A stretch of DNA of 47,522 nucleotides from positions 1 to 47,522 of the forward strand of contig NZ_CALPCH010000019.1 in assembly GCF_943193005.1 (NCBI RefSeq). The letters are read 5' to 3'. The position numbers were made by a program, and so were the translations under genes. Positions within the stretch are counted from its first letter, which is position 1. Each line of letters opens with the position of its first letter. Positions 42,301 to 47,522 of this stretch are shown in pieces. The DNA is from Pumilibacter intestinalis. Lineage in GTDB: Bacteria > Bacillota > Clostridia > Christensenellales > Pumilibacteraceae. The notes under the pieces were generated by a model. The model did no database searches, had not been told where the DNA came from, and worked only from the letters and a program-made list of their open reading frames with translations.

Positions 42301-45300
42301 CGGGCGCGTTCTCGAGCACGAGCATTACGAGCATTACAATTCATGCCGACGTAACCTACGTTGCTCCCGAAGCCTTTGCGAATTGCAAAAAACTCGAAAC
42401 CGTTACTTTCCGAAACCCCGAGCAAGGTGCGGAGAGCAAAGAGCTTACCATAGGAGCTAAAGCGTTTGCCAAGTGCGACTCGCTTACCACCGTTAATTTG
42501 TCGTCGCGCAAAATTAAAGACGGCTTACCGCTCAATAGATATACTCTCGGCAGTTTGGTTGGTAGCAGCGGCAACGCGAACAAAACCGTATACGACGATA
42601 TAGACGGAATAAAGCACACCTCCGTAAGTCCCGAAATCACTAACGCCATAACAGATATTTTCTATACGGGCTACGTAAAAGAAGAAATTGCTACGGATGG
42701 AAACAAAGTAACAACCGTTATAAAACGTGCGCCCAACTCCCTGCAAAATATAAACGTAGACGCCGCCAACCCCGATTACAAAAGTATAGACGGCATACTT
42801 TACAATAAGAGCGGCGATACGTTGTTGTACTGCCCCGAAGCCAACGCCGCAACCGACGGCACGCTCAATTTGCATGCCGACGTGCGCACGATTGCGAACG
42901 GCGCGTTTATGCACAACACCGCAATAAAGACAGTTAACATTCATGCTTTGGGCGTAAATATCGGCGAAATCGCTTTCTATGCTTCCGCCGTGGAAAACGT
43001 AACCTTTGCGGGTAGCGACACTGCTCACCCCGTAGTTTTGGGCGAATACGCGTTCCGCGAAAGCAATATTACCGATTTGACTTTTGCGGAAAACAGCAAA
43101 GTTACCGAAATAGGCGACGGCGCGTTCTTCGACTGCAAATCGCTCGGAAATTTCACTATTCCCGCGAGCGTTACCAAAATCGGCGCAAGAGCTTTTGTTG
43201 ACTGCAAGTCGCTTACCGAGTTTGCGTATGCGGAGAGGGGAACAAAACCCGAAATCGGCGTGTATCCGTTCTACGGCTCTGCGCTTACCGTTTATCCCGT
43301 GCTTGCCGACGAAACCGTGCTTCCCGATTTCGAAGGCATAGACAACCTGCAAAAAATAGAGATAGCGGCGGGCAACCCCAACTTTGCGACCGACTCCGAC
43401 GGCGCTGTGTTTAACGCGGATAAAACCATACTGCTCTACACTCCCATAGGCATGAGCGGAGCGAACGGCGTATATACCTTGCCCGATACAGTTACCGAAA
43501 TAGCGAATAACGCGTTCCGAAAAAATACTCAACTGAATAAAGTGATAATAGGGGCGAACGTAACCAAAATAGGGCAGAGCGTGTTTGCCGAAAGCAATAT
43601 TTCCGCAGTGGAATTTTTAAGCGGCGGCAATGCCACTACTCTTTCCATAGGCTACAGGGCGTTTGCACTTAGCAAAATTACCGAAATAGTGCTTCCGCTT
43701 CGCACTAACAGCATAGACAGTCAGGCTTTTGCCGAAATGCCCGAACTTACTCGCCTTGTGTTCAACGAAGGACTCGAACATTTAGGGCATGTAGACAATG
43801 AAACTTTGTATCCCGACGTTTCGCAAATTGCCATAAAAAACCCTAAACTTGCGAATGTTGTTATATCGTCTACTTTAACTACTATCGGTGCCGAAACATT
43901 CATGATGAGCGGCGTGGAAGCCGAAACGGGTTTAACGGTAACCTTTAGCGGCAATTCGAGCCTTAGCATTATAGAAGGCGGAGCGTTCCGCAATGCAGGA
44001 TTAAGAAATATTACCATACCCAAATCGGTTACTAAGATAAACGCATATGCTTTTATTGCAAACGCGCAATTAGCTACGGTTAATTTTGAAATCGGAGGCG
44101 CGGAAGCATTGGAATTGACCGACGGGTATTCGTACGACCCTAACACAGGCTTAAAAGGCAATCAATTTGCGAGTTGCGTAAATCTTACTACTGTTACGTT
44201 GCCGTCAAGACTTACTGTTATCGGACAGAATGCGTTTAGTGGTTGTTCGAGTTTGTTTAGCGTTGAGTTTGAAGACGCGGCAAATAGTAATTTAACAACG
44301 ATTTCTAAATCTGCATTTTATGAGTGCGGCAGTTTGTATAGCTTTACCGTAACTCCTAAAGTTGACGTTAACAAAATCGGAAGCAATGCATTTAGGTATT
44401 GCAATAATCTTATCGAAATTTATAATATGACGCAGGTAGATATTGCAAATAACTCCGCATGTTATTATACAAGTTACCTTGTACGTTATGCCGAAAATAT
44501 TTATAATGCGAGCGAAGGCAACAGTAATATAAACAGTTCCGACGATTTTGTTTTCTATTCGGATAGCAGTAGTACCGTGTTGCTCAAATATTTGGGGAAT
44601 TCGGCTAATGTGACGCTTCCTGCAAAATATAACGGTAACTCGTATACGATAGCTTCTTATGCGTTTGTAAACAACAAAAATCTTACGAGCGTGGTTGTGC
44701 CCGACGGGGTAACCGAGATTGGTGAAAAGGCATTCTACGGTTGTGAAAAACTCGAGAGCGTACAACTGCCCGCTACGGTAACAAGTATTGGAAATAATGC
44801 TTTCGGCGGTTGTAGTTTGCGAGTGGCTCATTTGCCTGTGTCTGCTTTGTCGGGAATTGCTAAGAGCGGACTTGAAACCGTTGTTATAGTTAACGGCGAG
44901 AATTTGCCTGCTGACGCATTTGCAGGGTGTGAAAAACTTGTTTCGGTAACTCTGCCGAATACTTTGAAAGCCATAGGTGCTCGCGCTTTCAGCGGCTGTA
45001 CCGCACTAAAGAGTATCTCTATTCCCGACAGCGTTGAGGAAATATTCGACGAAGCGTTTTTTGGTTGCGAAATGCTCGAGGAAGCCGAATTGCCGAATGG
45101 ACTCGTAAGTTTCGGCAGCAGAGTGTTTGATAATTGTTCGGCGTTGCAGTTTAATGAATATAACAACGCCGTATACGCGGGAAATGCTTCCAATCCGTAT
45201 ATTGTTTTGTTGAGAGCAAAGAGTGTTACTATAGATACTTGCACTGTCAATGAAACTACAAGAATAATAGCTTACGGAGCATTTGAAAACTGTATAAAAT

Positions 45301-46010
45301 TAACGCAAGTATCAATACCCGATTCCGTTGTTACGCTTGGCAAGAAAGTATTTTTCGGATGCTCGGGACTTAAAACCGTTAATTTGGGTACGGCTATTTC
45401 CGAGATTGGGGAAGACGTTTTTGCCGAGTGCTCGAGTCTTGAAACCGCAAATCTCGAAAATATCGAGATTATAGGCGATAGAGCGTTTAATAATTGCGCT
45501 AAACTTAAAACGGTTGACTTGTCGAGCATAAAAAGCATAGGTGTAAAATCTTTCGTGGGGTGTCCTATACCTTTGGTAAACCTGTCTGCAGAGTTGGAGT
45601 CTTTGGAAAGCAATTCGTTTGATGCAGTCACTGATATTACCATAGACGAAAGTAATGCAAAATACATGGCTAGCGGCGGTGGAATGTGGAAGAAGGGAGA
45701 TAGACCGGAGTTATTGTTTATTCTTCCCGGCACTACAACTCTTACTTTGGTGGAGAACGCTAATATTTCGGATGGTAATAAGGTGCTTAAAGGGACGAGC
45801 GGCGACAATTGTCCTATTAAAGTTCTTATTATTTCCGCCGGCGTTTATTTGGGCGATGAGACTTTGCAGAATTGGAAGAAAGAAAATCATACGATATATT
45901 GTTTAACCGATAAATCACTTGCAGATACTTGGAATAAATGGTGGAACTGGAGTGGCAATTTTACGGTGGACGATATTGTATGGAACTATGTTCCGCCCGC
46001 TCAATCTTGA
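39378..46010 (+). CDS. Giant InlB-repeat and leucine-rich-repeat surface lipoprotein
   Basis: The product is 2210 residues. ATG39378 follows GGAGGTG and starts a signal peptide ending in the lipobox FVAC (Cys27). InlB/Listeria-Bacteroides repeats occur near residues 130-190, 200-275, 690-760 and 765-840 (VTFDSNGGSAVAEQTV ending in LTLYARW; FAGWY; FTGWYSAAGG). Fibronectin-like beta modules occupy about 280-680 (LTWNAVDNAEQYEVKVAN). From about 860 to 2150 come BspA-type LRR modules (ITSITIHADVTYVAPEAFAN; VTLPNTLKAIGARAF). Such proteins usually mediate adhesion or host contact. The 3' part, from roughly 43.8 kb, is clearly more AT-rich than the rest. There is no C-terminal sortase motif; the lipid is the only anchor seen. 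Confidence 0.9.
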   Translation: MKRPAKKMLLCVFTALLLAASMLFVACSDNPEPQKPEPGAESGVYYYDSTDGEYLLTLSDGDKFALDMGEGRKYSGTYSLKGEKLELSFATPVEDANISATYKQETVTLTFGTSTMRFIRKVEYKVTFDSNGGSAVAEQTVINGKTLNKPADPVKENSTFIWWYTDNNKFENPFAFGSRPVTAPLTLYARWAGMPTEKEYTVKFDLNYEDANNNIPAVTTIAGKLYITMPAPEREGYVFNGWYVSTAHSGDKLSYPVTENITFEENTTVYACWSAVPTGSKLATPKVTVSANGVSWERVSSAAQYAYKITNPDNTVSQNGQGSTPSTSVEYNFDKPGEYKVEITAIHSATANNSDTAVRYYTGKSLARVSRFTVTDGNVLTFDKVANATGYRITVVCGNSAHTHIDENISDIGEGDTVSYNFAGCPMIEGGIRFTVTAFATGYVSSISETFVFDRTLAAVEGLAFNAETSVLTWNAVDNAEQYEVKVANNAAVKVTGTEYSLKELAAGEYTVSVKPVAFGYNSPAAATLECEKVGKAAPANVKLEGTTLKWDKVGEENNYTVLFNGEEISVNGATEINLAQKLTAVANGTECSVAVKVAGDGNAYSRAIVGKKGVLEGKIAYADGAISWQPAFGATEYEISVNGETAKTTANTSFDLNITAAGTCEITVKVSGAQNGISDSVVFLQITLNVNGGNALDKTEIYLADGDKLQLPAEIVKDNYVFAGWYDSANGPEGNGRKYESGEIFRGAQNIELYAYYTPKPFTVQFDLGDEGSGSIADATVYYNENFTLPVPTPQNSVMSFTGWYSAAGGTGTQYTDANGVGIGTWKYTDSDTVTLYAGWMNGALIFELNQTGTGYKLTSGEKAGLLTELTVPEEYNRLPVLEVGDFRYGYNLKTVNIPNTVTYIAQTAFANCSKLTEINITDAGAETPTYISENGIVYLPADAQKGLTKSYYILPTAVTGEFTVDKEINNIAAGAFSSTSITSITIHADVTYVAPEAFANCKKLETVTFRNPEQGAESKELTIGAKAFAKCDSLTTVNLSSRKIKDGLPLNRYTLGSLVGSSGNANKTVYDDIDGIKHTSVSPEITNAITDIFYTGYVKEEIATDGNKVTTVIKRAPNSLQNINVDAANPDYKSIDGILYNKSGDTLLYCPEANAATDGTLNLHADVRTIANGAFMHNTAIKTVNIHALGVNIGEIAFYASAVENVTFAGSDTAHPVVLGEYAFRESNITDLTFAENSKVTEIGDGAFFDCKSLGNFTIPASVTKIGARAFVDCKSLTEFAYAERGTKPEIGVYPFYGSALTVYPVLADETVLPDFEGIDNLQKIEIAAGNPNFATDSDGAVFNADKTILLYTPIGMSGANGVYTLPDTVTEIANNAFRKNTQLNKVIIGANVTKIGQSVFAESNISAVEFLSGGNATTLSIGYRAFALSKITEIVLPLRTNSIDSQAFAEMPELTRLVFNEGLEHLGHVDNETLYPDVSQIAIKNPKLANVVISSTLTTIGAETFMMSGVEAETGLTVTFSGNSSLSIIEGGAFRNAGLRNITIPKSVTKINAYAFIANAQLATVNFEIGGAEALELTDGYSYDPNTGLKGNQFASCVNLTTVTLPSRLTVIGQNAFSGCSSLFSVEFEDAANSNLTTISKSAFYECGSLYSFTVTPKVDVNKIGSNAFRYCNNLIEIYNMTQVDIANNSACYYTSYLVRYAENIYNASEGNSNINSSDDFVFYSDSSSTVLLKYLGNSANVTLPAKYNGNSYTIASYAFVNNKNLTSVVVPDGVTEIGEKAFYGCEKLESVQLPATVTSIGNNAFGGCSLRVAHLPVSALSGIAKSGLETVVIVNGENLPADAFAGCEKLVSVTLPNTLKAIGARAFSGCTALKSISIPDSVEEIFDEAFFGCEMLEEAELPNGLVSFGSRVFDNCSALQFNEYNNAVYAGNASNPYIVLLRAKSVTIDTCTVNETTRIIAYGAFENCIKLTQVSIPDSVVTLGKKVFFGCSGLKTVNLGTAISEIGEDVFAECSSLETANLENIEIIGDRAFNNCAKLKTVDLSSIKSIGVKSFVGCPIPLVNLSAELESLESNSFDAVTDITIDESNAKYMASGGGMWKKGDRPELLFILPGTTTLTLVENANISDGNKVLKGTSGDNCPIKVLIISAGVYLGDETLQNWKKENHTIYCLTDKSLADTWNKWWNWSGNFTVDDIVWNYVPPAQS

Positions 46011-46062
46011 GAATAAAATACCTGTGTGAAAGAAAATTTCAAATAAATATAGTGTAAAACCG

Positions 46063-46091
46063 TTGGTGAATTCGGCGAAATGTGATATAAT
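46063..46091 (+). promoter_or_regulatory. Promoter of the Asp/Gly-rich membrane protein gene
   Basis: TTGGTG at 46063-46068 and TATAAT at 46086-46091 have a 17-bp spacer. The leader of about 75 bases ends with GGAGG ahead of the ATG at 46173. Confidence 0.65.
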
Positions 46092-46111
46092 ATAAGTAGT
46101 ATCGCCGAATT
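46069..46111. promoter_or_regulatory. Inverted repeat bracketing a -10 box
   Basis: AATTCGGCGA (46069-46078) and TCGCCGAATT (46102-46111) are perfect 10-bp inverted copies, centred on the -10 region. The left arm lies in the promoter spacer and the right arm just after the expected start of transcription. A dimeric regulator site is possible, but no matching regulator is nearby. Confidence 0.55.
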
Positions 46112-46172
46112 TTCCGCGTTTCCGTGTCCTCATGCAGGGGAAAAATATAAAAAATTCGAAGGAGGCACTCCT

Positions 46173-47294
46173 ATGAAAAATAACGGTATTTTCGATAAAT
46201 ATTATTCGCGACTTGTAAAAGAGGGCGTAATAAAGTCCGGTGCGTGCGGGCTTATTACGGGATTTGCCGTGATGTTTGCGGTTGCGCTCTTATCATGGAT
46301 TTTCGGATTTGCGGGCGGTATATGGCTTGCGCTCGGATTGTTCGTTGCGTGTTCCGCGGCGGTGGGCGTTGCGTTTTACTTTCTCAAATTCAAACCCACG
46401 AGCAAGCAGATAGCGCGGCGTGTTGACGCTCTCGGACTCGAAGAGCGCACAATCACCATGCTCGACCTCGAGAACGACAATTCGTATCTTGCAATGCGCC
46501 AACGCGAAGACGCTCGCGAGCGGCTCGCGGCTGTGGGCAGCAAGAGTTTGCCTATAGTTTTGCCCACGCTCATGATAGTGCTTGTCGCGGTGTTCGGCGT
46601 GCTCGGCGCGTCTATGACCACCGTTATGGAGCTTGCTGCTCTCAACATTTTGCCGAGCGGCATGGAAATGGCTAACCCCGACTCGCGTTACGACTATATC
46701 GCCGTAAGCTACTTTGCCGAAGAGGGCGGAGAGATAGAGGGCGAAGCCGACCAAATAATAGAGCGCGGAGCGAGCGCAACCTCGGTGCTTGCCGTAGCCG
46801 AAGACGGCTGGGAGTTCATAGGTTGGGACGACGGCGTGACCGACCCGTACCGCGAAGACCTTAACGTATCCGAAGACCTGTTCGTAATGGCTATTTTCGA
46901 GCGTTTGGGCGACGGCAACGGTGACGAAGACGGCGACAGGATAGACAACGCGGGCGGCGAAAACGGAGATATTCCCACCGACCGACCCGGCGGCTCCGAC
47001 AGCGACGGCAACGACGGCGGCGACGCCGAAACGGGCAACGGCGAAGGCGACGGCAAAGGCGAAGTAAACGGAAGCGGCGACGGCGGCGACGAAGGTATAG
47101 AGGGCGGCAACGGCACGGGCAACGGCGCGGGCGGCGGCAAGTACGACCCCGACAATCAAATAATAGACGGCAACACGCATTACGAAGACGAGCTAAACGC
47201 CTATCTCGAAACGCTCAAAGAGATGCTTGAAAACAACAAGGAGCTTACCGACGCCGACAAAGAATTTATCGAAAAATATTTCGGCGGTTTGTAA
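46173..47294 (+). CDS. Membrane protein with divergent InlB repeat and Asp/Gly-rich region
   Basis: The product is 373 residues. Two transmembrane helices (about 22-70) are followed by a cytoplasmic-type segment with ARRVDALGLEERTITMLDLE, a third helix (about 127-150), then a divergent InlB-type repeat (GGEIEGEADQIIERGAS, then WEFIGWDDG). A stretch of about 80 residues rich in Gly, Asp, Glu and Asn (DGNGDEDGDRIDNAGG) could bind calcium or act as a flexible spacer. A charged helix closes the protein (ELNAYLETLKEMLENNKELT). I do not recognise a family with a known function. It is the last gene in the window, followed by repeats. Confidence 0.75.
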   Translation: MKNNGIFDKYYSRLVKEGVIKSGACGLITGFAVMFAVALLSWIFGFAGGIWLALGLFVACSAAVGVAFYFLKFKPTSKQIARRVDALGLEERTITMLDLENDNSYLAMRQREDARERLAAVGSKSLPIVLPTLMIVLVAVFGVLGASMTTVMELAALNILPSGMEMANPDSRYDYIAVSYFAEEGGEIEGEADQIIERGASATSVLAVAEDGWEFIGWDDGVTDPYREDLNVSEDLFVMAIFERLGDGNGDEDGDRIDNAGGENGDIPTDRPGGSDSDGNDGGDAETGNGEGDGKGEVNGSGDGGDEGIEGGNGTGNGAGGGKYDPDNQIIDGNTHYEDELNAYLETLKEMLENNKELTDADKEFIEKYFGGL

Positions 47295-47300
47295 TCCTAA

Positions 47301-47522
47301 TGCATGGGATTGCCGCGCTCGCGTTGCTCGCTCGCAATGACAGCAACACCCAACATGTCATTGCGAGGAGGGCGTAGCCCGACGAAGCAATCTCAGCCGA
47401 AAGAAATGTACAGCCACTGTACGTGTTCCATGCAGGAGATTGCCACGCTCGCGTTGCTCGCTCGCAATGACAGCAACACCCAACATGTCATTGCGAGGAG
47501 GGCGTAGCCCGACGAAGCAATC
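47301..47522. repeat. Tandem REP-like repeat, period 130 bp, reaching the window end
   Basis: ATTGCCGCGCTCGCGTTGCT, CGCTCGCAATGACAGCAACA and the following CATTGCGAGGAGGGCGTAGC with CCGACGAAGCAATC occur twice, with matching points at 47321 and 47451. The inner GGGC-GTA-GCCC is a second hairpin. The second copy is cut by the window end. No gene is present. Confidence 0.9.

Noticed and set aside
47304-47507. 67-codon open frame at the right edge
   Set aside because: It lies wholly inside the REP-like tandem repeat and reads its sequence twice.

Overview
The window looks like chromosome from an uncultured, endospore-forming, Gram-positive clostridium, probably a gut Firmicute of the Clostridia. 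The evidence is spore genes yabP, yabQ and a SpoVB-type flippase, lipobox lipoproteins, a Firmicute-type GalT, a GntR/LacI chimeric regulator and T-tailed hairpin terminators. Base composition is near 50% GC with an unusual preference for the isoleucine codon ATA. Both edges and two internal gaps carry one family of REP-like palindromes (CATTGCGAGC...GCAATC). No tRNA, rRNA, CRISPR array, transposase or phage gene was seen.

Layout. 1-6.3 kb: a transglutaminase-fold lipoprotein, a CCA-adding-type tRNA nucleotidyltransferase, and a convergent cell-surface glycerophosphodiester phosphodiesterase. 6.5-20.9 kb: a carbohydrate-capture locus on the plus strand. It holds a jelly-roll lipoprotein, a 1680-residue wall-spanning glycosidase with five jelly-roll modules, a solute-binding protein, two ABC permeases and a GH42 enzyme. 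An AraR-like regulator with its own palindromic operator and a discoidin-like lipoprotein follow. No ABC ATPase is encoded here, so a shared one elsewhere is inferred. 21-23 kb: a leucine-rich-repeat lipoprotein whose promoter spacer is a run of nine Gs. 23-26.8 kb: flippase, serS and a Pro/Tyr/Gln-rich membrane protein. 26.9-35.4 kb: a zinc-ribbon protein kinase diverging from a hemolysin III-ileS-rRNA methyltransferase operon, then a repeat block, a pseudouridine synthase and galT. 35.3-38.9 kb: yabPQ on the minus strand, diverging from tex, which has a tandem-repeat leader, then a cluster of hairpins. 38.9-47.5 kb: a Lys/Ala/Ser-rich histone-like small protein, a 2210-residue InlB/LRR lipoprotein and an Asp/Gly-rich membrane protein.

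The most interesting signals are regulatory. Two nine-G tracts sit where slippage would switch surface proteins: one between -35 and -10 of the LRR lipoprotein promoter, one inside the giant glycosidase gene ahead of its catalytic domain. Four genes have a near-consensus promoter ending 6-10 nt before the start codon with no Shine-Dalgarno, predicting leaderless mRNAs. The tex leader carries about three and a half copies of a 54-55 bp repeat, each with a copy of the tex ribosome-binding site. All functional statements come from reading the sequence; no database search was run.
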